Position numbers and translations under genes: made by a program. A model generated the notes under the pieces. That model made no database searches and was not told the origin of the DNA. It saw nothing but the letters and a program-made list of their open reading frames with translations. DNA of 64,000 nt. It comes from Streptomyces sp. T12. GTDB lineage: Bacteria > Actinomycetota > Actinomycetes > Streptomycetales > Streptomycetaceae. The stretch lies in the NCBI RefSeq assembly GCF_028736035.1, contig NZ_CP117866.1, positions 10,519,001 through 10,583,000 on the forward strand, in the 5' to 3' direction. Positions within the stretch are counted from its first letter, which is position 1; each line of letters begins with the position of its first letter. Shown here one piece after another: positions 33,289 through 42,411 of the stretch.

Positions 33289-34698
33289 ATGAACGCCGCC
33301 ACCCGCAGCGAGCACGATCTGCTCGGCGACCGTGACATCCCCGCCGACGCCTACTGGGGTGTCCACACCCTGCGTGCCACGGAGAACTTCCCGATCACCG
33401 GGATGTCGATCTCCGCGTACCCGCACCTGATCGACGCTCTCGCCGCGGTCAAGGAGGCCGCTGCCCTCGCGAACGAGGAGCTCGGGCTGCTGGATCCTGA
33501 GAAGGCCGCCGCGATCGTCGCCGCGTGCCGGGAGATCCGCGCCGGCAAGCTGCACGAGCAGTTCGTCGTCGATGTCATCCAGGGCGGCGCGGGCACCTCG
33601 ACCAACATGAACGCCAACGAGGTCGTCGCCAACCGGGCGTTGGAGTTGCTGGGTCACGCCAAGGGCGAGTACCAGCACCTGCACCCCAACGAGGACGTGA
33701 ACCTCGGTCAGTCGACGAACGACGTGTACCCGACCGCCGTGAAGATCGCGACGGTGTTCGCGGTGCGCGGTCTGCTCAAGGCGATGTTCGTCCTCCAGGA
33801 CTCCTTCGCCGGCAAGGCCGTCGAGTTCCGCGATGTACTGAAAATGGGCCGCACCCAGCTCCAGGACGCCGTGCCGATGACGCTCGGGCAGGAGTTCTCC
33901 GCATACGCCGTCATGATTGACGAGGACCGGTCCCGTCTTGCCGAGGCAGTCGAGTTGATCCATGAGATCAACCTGGGTGCCACGGCCATCGGTACCGGCC
34001 TCAACGCTCCCGCCGGATACGCGGAGTCGGCCCGTCGCCATCTCGCCGAGATCACCGGGCTGCCGCTGGTCACGGCAGCCAACCTGGTCGAGGCGACCCA
34101 GGACTGCGGGGCGTTCGTGCAGATGTCCGGCGTGCTCAAGCGCATCGCCGTCAAGCTCAGCAAGAGCTGCAACGACCTGCGGCTGCTGTCGTCCGGGCCG
34201 CGTGCGGGGCTCGGTGAGATCAACCTGCCGCCGGTGCAGGCCGGTTCGTCGATCATGCCGGGCAAGGTCAACCCGGTGATCCCCGAGGTCGTCAACCAGG
34301 TGGCCTTCGAGGTGATCGGCAACGACGTCGCCATCACCATGGCCGCCGAGGCCGGACAGCTCCAGCTCAACGCGTTCGAGCCGATCATCCTGCACTCCCT
34401 GTCGGAGTCCATCACGCACCTGCAGAGCGCCTGCGTGACCCTCGCCGAGCGCTGCGTGGACGGCATCACCGCCAACACCGAGGCCCTGCGCCGGACCGTG
34501 GAGAACTCCATCGGCCTGGTGACCGCCCTGAACCCGCACATCGGATACACGGCCGCCACCGACATCGCCAAGGAGGCCCTCGTCAGCGGCCGTGGCGTGG
34601 CCGAACTCGTCCTGGAGAAGGGCCTGTTGCCCGCCGAGACCCTCGCCGACCTGCTGCGGCCCGAGATCGTCGCGGGCAGCGGCCAGGCCCTGGCCTGA
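33289..34698 (+). CDS. aspA: Aspartate ammonia-lyase
   Basis: A 469-residue member of the fumarase/aspartase superfamily. The signature [11 protein letters not shown] is present, as are [15 protein letters not shown] and [19 protein letters not shown], which with the SSxxPxKxNP loop form the active site. Residues following ([13 protein letters not shown]) and overall length favour aspartase over fumarase. It converts aspartate to fumarate and ammonia, following the asparaginase reaction. ATG at 33289; upstream AAGAGAA is a weak ribosome-binding site. Confidence 0.88.
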   Translation: MNAATRSEHDLLGDRDIPADAYWGVHTLRATENFPITGMSISAYPHLIDALAAVKEAAALANEELGLLDPEKAAAIVAACREIRAGKLHEQFVVDVIQGGAGTSTNMNANEVVANRALELLGHAKGEYQHLHPNEDVNLGQSTNDVYPTAVKIATVFAVRGLLKAMFVLQDSFAGKAVEFRDVLKMGRTQLQDAVPMTLGQEFSAYAVMIDEDRSRLAEAVELIHEINLGATAIGTGLNAPAGYAESARRHLAEITGLPLVTAANLVEATQDCGAFVQMSGVLKRIAVKLSKSCNDLRLLSSGPRAGLGEINLPPVQAGSSIMPGKVNPVIPEVVNQVAFEVIGNDVAITMAAEAGQLQLNAFEPIILHSLSESITHLQSACVTLAERCVDGITANTEALRRTVENSIGLVTALNPHIGYTAATDIAKEALVSGRGVAELVLEKGLLPAETLADLLRPEIVAGSGQALA

Positions 34699-34745
34699 TC
34701 AGGCCCGAACCCGCGGATGCGCACCGGGACCGGCAGGGAGGCACA

Positions 34746-35687
34746 ATGGTGATCATGGCAGCGTCAACGTCGTCACTGACCTTCCAGCCGATCCTGGAGC
34801 GCATCGCGGAGGAGATCGAGCGGACCCCCGGCCGCGGCCGGCCCGCCGACTACATCCCGGCGCTCGCGGCCTGCGACCCGCGCAGCTTCGGCATGGCCGT
34901 AGCGGAACTCGACGGCTCGGTGTACGGCGTGGGGGACTGGCAGGAGCCGTTCTCCACGCAGTCCATCACCAAGGTCTTCACCCTCGCGCTCGACCTGGCC
35001 CGCGAGGGCGACGAACTCTGGGAGCACGTGGGCCGCGAGCCCTCAGGCAACCCCTTCAACTCCCTGGTCCAGCTGGAGTACGAGAGCGGCATCCCGCGCA
35101 ACCCGTTCATCAACGCGGGCGCGCTGGTCGTCACCGACCGCCTCCAGACCCGTACCGGAGACGCGGCGGGCGAACTCCTCGCCTTCCTCCGCGCCGAGAG
35201 CGGCAACCCGACCCTGGACTTCGACAAGGACGTCGCCGCCTCCGAATCCACCCACGGCGACCGCAACGCCGCCCTCTCCCACTTCATGGCGTCGTACGGC
35301 AACATCGACAACCCCGTGCCGGTCCTGCTCGACCAGTACTTCCGGCAATGCTCGATCAAGGCGTCCTGCGCCGATCTCGCCCTGGCCACCAGCTTCCTGG
35401 CCCGCCACGGCGTCCGCGCCGACGGCACCCGCCTGCTCACCCGCAGCCAGGCCAAACAGGTCAACGCGGTCATGCTGACCTGCGGCACCTACGATGCGGC
35501 AGGCGACTTCGCGTACCGAGTGGGCCTCCCCGGCAAGAGCGGAGTGGGCGGCGGCATCATCGCGGTGGTACCGGGCCGCTGCACGCTGTGCGTGTGGAGT
35601 CCGGGGCTGGACGAGCGGGGGAACTCGGTGGCAGGAGTGGCGGCCCTGGACAGATTCACGACACTGACGGGCTTGTCGGTGTTCTGA
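34746..35687 (+). CDS. glsA: Glutaminase
   Basis: A 313-residue serine-dependent beta-lactamase-fold glutaminase. The catalytic SxxK is in FSTQSITKVFTLAL; EYESGIPRNPFINAGALVV, MASYGNIDNPVPVLLDQYF and GLPGKSGVGGGIIAVVPG are hallmark segments. It converts glutamine to glutamate and ammonia in the cytoplasm. It completes a local set of amide and acidic amino acid degradation genes. Start at ATG 34746 behind AGGGAGG; the internal ATG four codons on is further from that site. Confidence 0.92.
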   Translation: MVIMAASTSSLTFQPILERIAEEIERTPGRGRPADYIPALAACDPRSFGMAVAELDGSVYGVGDWQEPFSTQSITKVFTLALDLAREGDELWEHVGREPSGNPFNSLVQLEYESGIPRNPFINAGALVVTDRLQTRTGDAAGELLAFLRAESGNPTLDFDKDVAASESTHGDRNAALSHFMASYGNIDNPVPVLLDQYFRQCSIKASCADLALATSFLARHGVRADGTRLLTRSQAKQVNAVMLTCGTYDAAGDFAYRVGLPGKSGVGGGIIAVVPGRCTLCVWSPGLDERGNSVAGVAALDRFTTLTGLSVF

Positions 35688-35834
35688 GGCGGAACTGCTC
35701 GACGCGGAGAACGGCAACGCCATGTGCAGCCTCCACCCCAGGGCCACAATCGATCACCGGCCGGTCATACTCCGGCTTTCCCCCGGAGGGCCCCGCGTCA
35801 ACTGAAAGCCACCCGGCGTTGACACGCTGACCGA

Positions 35835-37238
35835 GTGTTGGCCATGGCTTTCCCCCTCGATCTCCGCCACTGCCAGATACTCGGTCTGGCAGGCACCGCC
35901 TTCCTCGCCCTGGGCGGTGAGACGGCCGGCGCGCTGCCGGTCCGGGAACTCCTGGCCCCGAGCTCCGCGCACGCGGCCCTCGGCCTGGTCGGCGTGTACT
36001 TCGGTGTCGTCCTGCTGATAGCGGCCTGGCTGCTGCTCGGCCGCCTCGTCCGCAGCGCAGACCCGCCGACCCCGCGCGCCCTGCTGCTGGTTCTGGCCCT
36101 CTGGGCCACCCCGCTGCTGATCGCGCCGCCGCTGTTCAGCCGGGACGTGTACAGCTACCTGGCCCAAGGTGCCATGGTCGACGCGCACATCGACGTGTAC
36201 GCGCACGGGCCCGCCCACCTCGGCGGCCCGCTTGCGGACGAGGTCGCCCCGCTGTGGCGGCACACGGCGGCCCCCTACGGCCCGGTGTTCCTCGGCGTCG
36301 CCTCCGCGCTGTCCGGTCTGACGCGCGGCGAACTCCCCGCCGGTCTCCTCGGCATGAGGCTCATAGCGCTGCTCGGCGTGGCGCTGATGGCGGCCGCGCT
36401 GCCGCGCCTCGCCCGGCACAGCGGGGCCGACCCGTCCGCCGCACTGTGGCTGGGCGCCCTGAACCCGCTCGTGCTGCTGCACCTGGTCGCGGGCGCCCAC
36501 AACGACGCCATCATGCTCGGCCTGCTCGGCGTGGGTCTGGTCGCGGCCCTCGGCCGGTGGCCGGTCGTGGGCGCCGTACTCGTCACGCTCGCCGCTCTGG
36601 TCAAGGCTCCTGCCGCACTCGGCCTCGCCGCGGTCGTGCTGCTCCAGATGCGAGCGGGCCACCGCCCGGCGAAGGCCGTCCTCACCACGGCGGCCGCGTC
36701 CGCCGCCACCACGGTCGCCGCAACGGCCGTCGCGGGCACGGGTTACGGCTGGATAGGCGCCCTGGACACCCCCGTCTCCCCGCAGAACTGGGCGCTGACC
36801 AGCCTGCTCGGCCGCGTCACCGCCTCGCTGCTGGAAGAGGCCGGCAGCGATCTGGCGCCGCTGGCCGTTCCGGTGTGGCACGTCTTCGGGCTGGTGCTCA
36901 CCGCGGTCCTCGTGGTCCTCATATGGTGGCGCTGGCGTCCGCGCCCGGTGTACGCGCTGGGCCTGAGCCTGGCGGCCGTGGCCGCCTTCGGACCGGCGAT
37001 CCGCCCCTGGTACGCCCTGTGGGGCCTGTTCCTCATCGCCGCCGCCGCGCCCAGCACGTCGGTACGGCACCGGGTGGCGGCCCTGACGGGAGTGCTCGCG
37101 CTCGCCGTCCTGCCCAGCGGCGGCGCCGCGGACGTCGGCCAGCTGGTGCTGGCGGTCTCCGGCGGCGCGCTCGCCGTGGTCGTCCTGTGGCAGGCGCATC
37201 TCGCGGCGCAGGCCCCGGCGCTGGAGCGCACCGCATGA
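35835..37238 (+). CDS. MptB-like polyprenol-phosphate-mannose-dependent mannosyltransferase
   Basis: A 467-residue membrane protein with at least twelve hydrophobic helices. The extracytoplasmic loop motif FSRDVYSYLAQGAMV following helix 3 and PYGPVFLGVAS are typical of MptB-type GT-C glycosyltransferases that use polyprenyl-phosphate mannose to elongate alpha-1,6-mannan in actinobacteria. The presumed catalytic Asp is the D of SRDVYSY. It is co-translated with the next gene (ATGA). The GTG start at 35835 lacks a good ribosome-binding site; ATG 35844 is an alternative. Confidence 0.8.
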   Translation: MLAMAFPLDLRHCQILGLAGTAFLALGGETAGALPVRELLAPSSAHAALGLVGVYFGVVLLIAAWLLLGRLVRSADPPTPRALLLVLALWATPLLIAPPLFSRDVYSYLAQGAMVDAHIDVYAHGPAHLGGPLADEVAPLWRHTAAPYGPVFLGVASALSGLTRGELPAGLLGMRLIALLGVALMAAALPRLARHSGADPSAALWLGALNPLVLLHLVAGAHNDAIMLGLLGVGLVAALGRWPVVGAVLVTLAALVKAPAALGLAAVVLLQMRAGHRPAKAVLTTAAASAATTVAATAVAGTGYGWIGALDTPVSPQNWALTSLLGRVTASLLEEAGSDLAPLAVPVWHVFGLVLTAVLVVLIWWRWRPRPVYALGLSLAAVAAFGPAIRPWYALWGLFLIAAAAPSTSVRHRVAALTGVLALAVLPSGGAADVGQLVLAVSGGALAVVVLWQAHLAAQAPALERTA

Positions 37239-38599
37239 GGCTGCCGCGCACCGACCGCGGCCGGGCCGTGCTGGTGCTCCTGCTCGCCGCCGCCGTGACC
37301 GTCTTCACCGCGACCGTGCCGTTGCTGCGCGACTGGTTCGACCTGCGCGTCTACTACGGCACCGTGGACAGCTGGATCCACCACGGCGGCCGTATCTACG
37401 ACTACCAGGTGCCCGGCACGACGTACGGCTTCACGTACCCGCCGTTCGCCGCCGTCGCCATGCTGCCCATGGCGCTGCTCGATCTGCCCGCGGCGATCGT
37501 GGTGGCGCTGCTGCTCAACCTGGCGGCGCTGGCCTTTGTCCTGCGCGTACTGGCCGGACGGGCCTGGCGGCGCTACGGCTGGTACGGCTGTGCGCTGGCC
37601 GCCTGCGCGCTGGCCCTGTTCGAACCCCTGAGGGACACCTTCAGCTTCGGCCAGGTGAACGTCCTGCTGCTGGCCCTCGTGCTCCTCGACTGCCGGCTGC
37701 TGGCCACGGGGCGGGGCCGCTGGGCCGGTGTGGGCATCGGCCTCGCGGCCGCGATCAAGCTGACGCCTGCCGCGTTCATCGGCCTGCTGCTGGTGGCTCG
37801 GCGCCCGCGAACCGCCGCCGTGGCGAGCGCCGTTGCCGCAGCGGCGACGGCGCTCGCGGCCTGGGTGGCCCCCGACGCCTCCCGCTTCTACTGGACCCAC
37901 GCGATGTGGGACACCACCCGGGTGGGCCGCCTCGACTACGTCTCCAACCAGTCGCTGCAGGGCATCCTGGCCCGCCTCGGCGTGTCCGAGCGCGCGGTCT
38001 GGGCGGTGGTGGCCCTGCTGGTCCTGGGCGTCTGGGTGGCGCGGTCACGCCGGGCGGTCGCCGCGGGGGACTGGACGGCCGCGTTCGCCCTCACCGGGCT
38101 GACCGCCTGCCTGGTCAGCCCGATCACCTGGGTCCACCACCTGGTGTGGCTCCTGCCCTCCTTCGCCGTCCTCGTCCGCGCCGGGCACCCGCGGATCGCG
38201 GGCGCCCTGTACGCGATGCTGTGCACCAGCGTGGTGTGGCTGTGGTTCGACGACGCTTCCGGCGTCGACGGCTTCCTCGGCAGCAACACCTACACCTGGA
38301 TCACGCTCGGCCTGCTGCTGTGGCTGCCGGTCGGTCACTCCGGCTCGGCGCGCTCGACACCCTTGCCGCGGAGCACCAGCGACGTGGCACCGGCCCCCAT
38401 CCCGGCGGCGCCCGCGATCGCCCACGCCTCCGCCCAGCCCGCCCCGGCAGGCCCGCCCCGCGATGCCACGTCCGCCACCACGGGCACCTTCGCGGGCCCC
38501 GGCCTCGACTTGACCCGCAAGGCGTCCAGCGACCCCACCGGCTCGACCCGCCCGGCCGCGTCGAACCCCCAGTCGAGCAACTCACCGGCCTCCTCGTAG
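37235..38599 (+). CDS. GT87-family alpha-1,2-mannosyltransferase-like protein with antisense-derived tail
   Basis: A 454-residue membrane protein of the GT87 (PimE-like) family: DLRVYYGTVDSWIHHGGRIYD with the early acidic motif, YPPFAAVAMLPMALLD, FGQVNVLLLALVLLDCRL, and AIKLTPAAFIGLLLVARR. It would transfer mannose from a polyprenyl carrier on the outer face of the membrane, as a partner of the MptB-like protein. Helices end near residue 365 (LLLWLPVG); the remaining ~88 residues are Pro/Ser/Ala-rich without pattern and are encoded antisense to the 3' end of the carboxypeptidase gene, so they look like an extension after loss of the original stop. Confidence 0.78.
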   Translation: MRLPRTDRGRAVLVLLLAAAVTVFTATVPLLRDWFDLRVYYGTVDSWIHHGGRIYDYQVPGTTYGFTYPPFAAVAMLPMALLDLPAAIVVALLLNLAALAFVLRVLAGRAWRRYGWYGCALAACALALFEPLRDTFSFGQVNVLLLALVLLDCRLLATGRGRWAGVGIGLAAAIKLTPAAFIGLLLVARRPRTAAVASAVAAAATALAAWVAPDASRFYWTHAMWDTTRVGRLDYVSNQSLQGILARLGVSERAVWAVVALLVLGVWVARSRRAVAAGDWTAAFALTGLTACLVSPITWVHHLVWLLPSFAVLVRAGHPRIAGALYAMLCTSVVWLWFDDASGVDGFLGSNTYTWITLGLLLWLPVGHSGSARSTPLPRSTSDVAPAPIPAAPAIAHASAQPAPAGPPRDATSATTGTFAGPGLDLTRKASSDPTGSTRPAASNPQSSNSPASS

Positions 38600-39516
38600 A
38601 CGGCGAACCCGCCCGCCCGGGGGTTCATCACCGTGACGACGAGGGTGCGATCCCCCCGGCGGGCGGCGGCGATGAGCGTGTTGCCCGCCTTGCTGGTGTA
38701 GCCGTTCTTGACACCGATCAGCCCCGGATACGGGTCCACCCCGTCCGCGCCGGTCAACAGCCGATTGGTGTTGCGGATCTCGTACGTCCAGCCGCCCCCG
38801 CCCGGGAACCGCGCCTCGGCCGTGCCGCAGTACCGCGCGAACTCCGCGTTGCGCAGCCCGGCCCGGCCGAACACCGCCAGGTCGTACGCCGACGACACCT
38901 GGCCGGGAGTGTCGTACCCGTCCGGCGACAGCACGCGCGTGTCGAGGGCGCCCAGCGCGATCGCCTTGGCCTGCATCTGGGCGGCCGTGGCGCGCCAGCC
39001 GCCGTTCAGCCCGGCCAGCACCCGCACGGCGTCGTTGCCGGAGCTGAGGAACACCCCGCGCCACAGATCGGCGACACGGTACGTACGTCCCTCGGCGAGC
39101 CCCACCAGACTGCTGCCGGGCCCGATTCCCGCCAGCTCCTCCTCACGCACCGTGTGCGGGACGCCGGCGGGCAGGGTCGGCAGCACGGTGAGGGCGAACA
39201 GCGACTTCAGGGTGCTGGCGGGCGGCAGCTTCCGGTGCGCGTTGTGCGCGGCGAGCACCTCGCCGGTGTCGGCGTCGGCCACCAGCCACGACAGCGCGGA
39301 GACGCGCGGAGTGCGGGGCACCGCGGAATCCGGCCGCACGTGGGTGCCGGACCGGTACAGCAGCGCGGGACGCGGCTTCGCCGCCGTCGGCCCGCCGGGC
39401 GGGTCGGGGTCGTGCCCGGGGCGGGCGACCGCGGTGGCGGGCGCGAGCGCCAGCAGGCCGGCCGCGCACAGGGCGCAGGTGAACACGAGCACCCGGGAAG
39501 GAAATCCGATCGTCAT
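38335..39516 (-). CDS. D-alanyl-D-alanine carboxypeptidase (penicillin-binding protein)
   Basis: A 393-residue S11-family enzyme with signal peptide (VLVFTCALCAAGLLALAP...AVARP). Catalytic motifs: SxxK in PASTLKSLF, SxN in LSSGNDAVR and the third motif as KNG (GVKNGYTSKAGNT) in place of KTG, a variant I associate with actinobacterial family members. A C-terminal hydrophobic segment (AWAIAGAAGMGAGATSLVL) would anchor it to the membrane. It trims the terminal D-Ala of wall pentapeptides outside the cell. ATG at 39516 starts the signal peptide; the longer frame upstream does not. Its last 265 bases are overlapped by the GT87 gene on the other strand. Confidence 0.87.
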   Translation of the reverse strand: MTIGFPSRVLVFTCALCAAGLLALAPATAVARPGHDPDPPGGPTAAKPRPALLYRSGTHVRPDSAVPRTPRVSALSWLVADADTGEVLAAHNAHRKLPPASTLKSLFALTVLPTLPAGVPHTVREEELAGIGPGSSLVGLAEGRTYRVADLWRGVFLSSGNDAVRVLAGLNGGWRATAAQMQAKAIALGALDTRVLSPDGYDTPGQVSSAYDLAVFGRAGLRNAEFARYCGTAEARFPGGGGWTYEIRNTNRLLTGADGVDPYPGLIGVKNGYTSKAGNTLIAAARRGDRTLVVTVMNPRAGGFAVYEEAGELLDWGFDAAGRVEPVGSLDALRVKSRPGPAKVPVVADVASRGGPAGAGWAEAWAIAGAAGMGAGATSLVLRGKGVERAEPE

Positions 39517-39609
39517 ACCGTCAACGTAGGAAGGCGGCCGTCGTACACCGCGCTGCCCGGGCCGGGAGGGGCGCGCCGGCACCCGGACGGGCGATGCTTG
39601 CGCGTCGCG

Positions 39610-40746
39610 TCACTCGCCCGGCAGCGTCGGCTGGATCCGCCGCAGGAACGTGGCGTTGTCGGGTGTCTCGCGCATGCGCTCCAGGAGGGTTTCCAGGTTG
39701 GCCTGGCCGTCCCGGGTCTGCAGCGCCCGGCGCAGGCCGCGCACGGTGGCCAACTCGGCCGGGGGCAGGAGGAGTTCCTCGCGGCGGGTGCCGGACGGGT
39801 TGATGTCGACCGCGGGGAAGATACGGCGGGAGGCGAGGTCCCGGCTCAGGCGCAGCTCCATGTTGCCGGTGCTCTTGAGCTCCTCGAAGAAGAAGTCGTC
39901 GGCCCGGGAGCCGGTCTCCACGAGGGCCGTGGCGAGGATGGTGAGCGAACCGCCCTCCTCGGCGAGGCGCGCAGCGCCGAAGAACCGCTTCGGCCCCTGC
40001 AGCGCGGCCGCGTCGACGCCGCCGCTCAGGGTGCGGCCACCGGACGCGGCCGCGTTGTTGTGCGCCCGGCACAGCCGGGTCAGGGAGTCGAACAGGATGA
40101 CGACGTCCTCGCCGGCCTCGACGAGCCGCTTGGCCCGCTCGATGACGAGCTCGGCGAGCGCGAGGTGCTGCTTGGGCGCCCGGTCGAAGGTCGAGGCGTA
40201 CACCTCGCCCCGCACCGAGCGCTGCATGTCGGTGACCTCCTCGGGGCGCTCGTCGAGGAGCACCACCATCAGCCGGCACTCCGGGTGGTTGCCGGCGACG
40301 GCCGCCGCGATCTGCTGGAGCAGGACGGTCTTGCCGGTCTTGGGCGGCGCCACGATCAGCCCGCGCTGGCCCTTGCCGACGGGCGCGATCAGATCGGCGA
40401 CCCGTCCGGTCAGGCCGGACGCCGGGTGTTCGAGACGGATCCGCTCACGCGGGTGAAGGGGCGTCAGCTCGCCGAAGCTGCGGCGGTTCTTGCCGGGGGT
40501 GCGGCCGTTGACGCGGGCGACTTCGGTGAGGGCGCGCTGGGTGCCGCGCACGCCGTCGACGAGGTCGCCCTTGCGCAGGCCGTGGCGGCGGATCAGAGCG
40601 GGGGAGACCTGAAGGTCGGAGGGAGAGGGCAGCAGGTCCTCGGCGCGCAGGTGGCCCTTCCCGCTCGCGTCGATGTCGAGGACGCCGGTGACGGCACGGA
40701 CCGGGGGCTGCTGCTGGACTGGGGGGTGTTCGAGTGTGGTGGTCAT
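39610..40746 (-). CDS. rho: Short Rho-type transcription termination factor
   Basis: A 378-residue Rho. It has the primary RNA-binding OB domain (VTGVLDIDASGKGHLRAEDLLPSPSDL broken by usual spacing), Walker A APPKTGKT, Walker B VVILFDSLTRL, and the secondary-site loops (ASGGRTLSGGVDAAALQGPKRFFGAAR; DINPSGTRREELLL). It lacks both the long charged N-terminal extension typical of the main actinobacterial Rho (~600-700 residues) and the N-terminal helical domain, so it is probably a paralogue. ATG at 40746 follows AAAGGA. The 244 bases upstream (40747-40990) are G/A-rich on the plus strand and could be a leader for autoregulation. Confidence 0.85.
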   Translation of the reverse strand: MTTTLEHPPVQQQPPVRAVTGVLDIDASGKGHLRAEDLLPSPSDLQVSPALIRRHGLRKGDLVDGVRGTQRALTEVARVNGRTPGKNRRSFGELTPLHPRERIRLEHPASGLTGRVADLIAPVGKGQRGLIVAPPKTGKTVLLQQIAAAVAGNHPECRLMVVLLDERPEEVTDMQRSVRGEVYASTFDRAPKQHLALAELVIERAKRLVEAGEDVVILFDSLTRLCRAHNNAAASGGRTLSGGVDAAALQGPKRFFGAARLAEEGGSLTILATALVETGSRADDFFFEELKSTGNMELRLSRDLASRRIFPAVDINPSGTRREELLLPPAELATVRGLRRALQTRDGQANLETLLERMRETPDNATFLRRIQPTLPGE

Positions 40747-40990
40747 GGTGGTCGGTCCTTTCACGGACGGAAGGCATGGGACATGCGGAAGGAAGGGGTG
40801 AGCCGCAGACATCGGGAAGGCGGACAGGGCGCCTTCGGGCGGCGGGAAACAGCACCTCGGATACGACGGAACCAGTGGTCACGAGGTGGTGAGGTGAAGC
40901 CGGTACGACGACCGGCGAACTGAAGGAGAACCAGCACCAGCGCCCACGACGGGGCGTACACAAGTGCTAACGGGACAGTACCACGGTGGT

Positions 40991-41818
40991 TCAGCGTGTG
41001 GCGAGCAAGCCGTACAACAGGGGAATGCGCGGCTCGGGCAGCCGCCACCAACCGGACGGTGTGCGCACCATCTGCGGCCAGCGTTGCCAGGGCAGCTCCT
41101 CGCTTTCACGCAGCCGCCGGACGGTCAGTCCCGCTCCGGTCAACGCGCCGAGGACCTCTCCTATTCCGTGCATCCACTCATAGCTGTCGGTGGCGCCCTC
41201 GACGGCCGGGCCGTCCGTGTACGTGTGGGTCGCGTCCCGGCGCACGGCGCCGTCGCCGCCCAGGTAGTCGTGGCGCAGCAGCAGCTCAGGACCTTCGCCC
41301 GGACCGGGCTTCGGGCCGAGGGAGTTGAGCAGCGGGTGGAACTCGACGATGTACAACAGCCCACCAGGACGCAGGAGTTGGGCCAGCACCCCAGCCCAGC
41401 GGTCGAGGTCGGGCAGATAGCACAGGGCCCCCTTGCCCGTGTACACCACGTCGAACTGCCGCCGCCCCAGGGCCTCCACGGCGTCGTACACATTGGCCTG
41501 TACGTAGGTGACGTCGAGCCCCGCCTTCTCGGCGATGCCGTTCGCGGCGGCCACGGACGCCTCGGAGAAGTCCAGGCCTACGGCCCGCGCCCCGCGCTGC
41601 GCGAAGGCGATCGTCTCGGTGCCGAGGTGGCACTGCAGATGGAGCACATCGCGGCCGGCCAGCTCCCCGAGGTCGTCCCATTCGAAGGAGGCGAACCAGC
41701 GGGCGGGGTCGAGGTCCTGGTCGAGGCCGTAGAACCGGCTGGCGAGGTGGACGGGGGTGCGGGCGTCCCAGTTCGCCTGGTTCGCCGACATCATCCGCGC
41801 GTGCTCGTCGGTGGTCAT
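40991..41818 (-). CDS. Class I SAM-dependent methyltransferase
   Basis: A 275-residue Rossmann-fold methyltransferase. Motif I is VLHLQCHLGTETIAFA (G-x-G-like HLGTE), motif II GLDFSEASVAAA, and a motif IV-like FDVVYTGKGALCYLPD. LLRPGGLLYIVEFHPLL is post-motif. The C-terminal half has a substrate-binding insertion (HTYTDGPAVEG). Small-molecule substrate unknown. ATG at 41818 is used; a TTG at 41830 is an alternative. It sits next to a decayed region, on the minus strand. Confidence 0.8.
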   Translation of the reverse strand: MTTDEHARMMSANQANWDARTPVHLASRFYGLDQDLDPARWFASFEWDDLGELAGRDVLHLQCHLGTETIAFAQRGARAVGLDFSEASVAAANGIAEKAGLDVTYVQANVYDAVEALGRRQFDVVYTGKGALCYLPDLDRWAGVLAQLLRPGGLLYIVEFHPLLNSLGPKPGPGEGPELLLRHDYLGGDGAVRRDATHTYTDGPAVEGATDSYEWMHGIGEVLGALTGAGLTVRRLRESEELPWQRWPQMVRTPSGWWRLPEPRIPLLYGLLATR

Positions 41819-41831
41819 GGGGACATCCAAT

Positions 41832-42004
41832 CGCGAACACCGCCGGTGGCGACAGCGGCGTGCAGGACGACCGGCTGTGGCTGATCTTCACCTGCTGTCA
41901 TCCCGCGCTGCCCATCGAGGCCGGAGTCGCGCTGACCCTGCGTTCGCTCGCGGGCCCGACGGCACCGGAGATCGCTCGCGCCTTCCTCGTCCCCGAGCCG
42001 ACCA
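41832..42004 (+). pseudogene. Remnant of an ECF sigma factor (SigJ/ECF42-like)
   Basis: The plus-strand frame through 41860 reads QDDRLWLIFTCCHPALPIEA, then VALTLRSLAGPTAPEIARAFLVPEPT. This is the sigma-4-proximal region of ECF sigma factors that carry a C-terminal TPR-like part (DDRLRLIFTCCHPAL in intact relatives). Neither the sigma-2 region before nor the rest of region 4 after it is present; after position ~42004 the frame loses similarity. It is overlapped by nothing functional. Bases 42005-42189 hold no pattern I recognise. Confidence 0.7.
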
Positions 42005-42189
42005 GGGGTGAGAGAGCCCGTACGACACCGGAGGGCCCCGATGGCCACTTCCGCCCCCACGCGCCGCACTCGCAAGCTGCACCAGGCCCTCGCTGCGCTG
42101 TTGCGGGCACGCCGAACCCCACGCGTTCCCGGCGACGCACCCGGCACACCGGCGTCTGGCTCGCCGGACTCCGCCTGGGAGGCTGACCG

Positions 42190-42384
42190 GTGATCGCCTC
42201 CGACTCCCGCCGCTCATACGCCCTCGGCCTGCTCTGTCCGGCCGGGTTCACCTTGCTGTTCGGTCTGTCCTCGCTGCTGTGCGGATTCGCCTGGACGGCC
42301 GGTGTGCTGGTGGCGGCGCGCGCCGTGCGTGACGGCTCGGCCGCCGTCATGGCACCGACCGCCCTTTCGATCCCGACGGCGGGC
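42190..42384 (+). pseudogene. Remnant of an MFS (EmrB/QacA-type) drug exporter
   Basis: The frame from 42190 encodes FGLSSLLCGFAWTAGVLVAA followed by RAVRDGSAAVMAPTALSI. This corresponds to helix 3, the loop and helix 4 of 14-helix MFS exporters (SLLCGLAxxxGxLIAARAxQGxGAAxxxPxALS). The preceding motif A loop and everything after ALSI are missing. Together with the sigma remnant it marks deletion and decay between 41832 and 42384. Confidence 0.68.
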
Positions 42385-42411
42385 CAACGGGCCGCGTTCA
42401 CGGCGTGGCTG

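Noticed and set aside
37906..40923. A 1005-codon plus-strand frame across the carboxypeptidase and rho genes
   Set aside because: No domain, shadow-type composition, and opposite to two well-supported genes.
42008..42193. Small basic open frame between the two pseudogene fragments
   Set aside because: No similarity, no convincing ribosome-binding site, and lies in decayed sequence.
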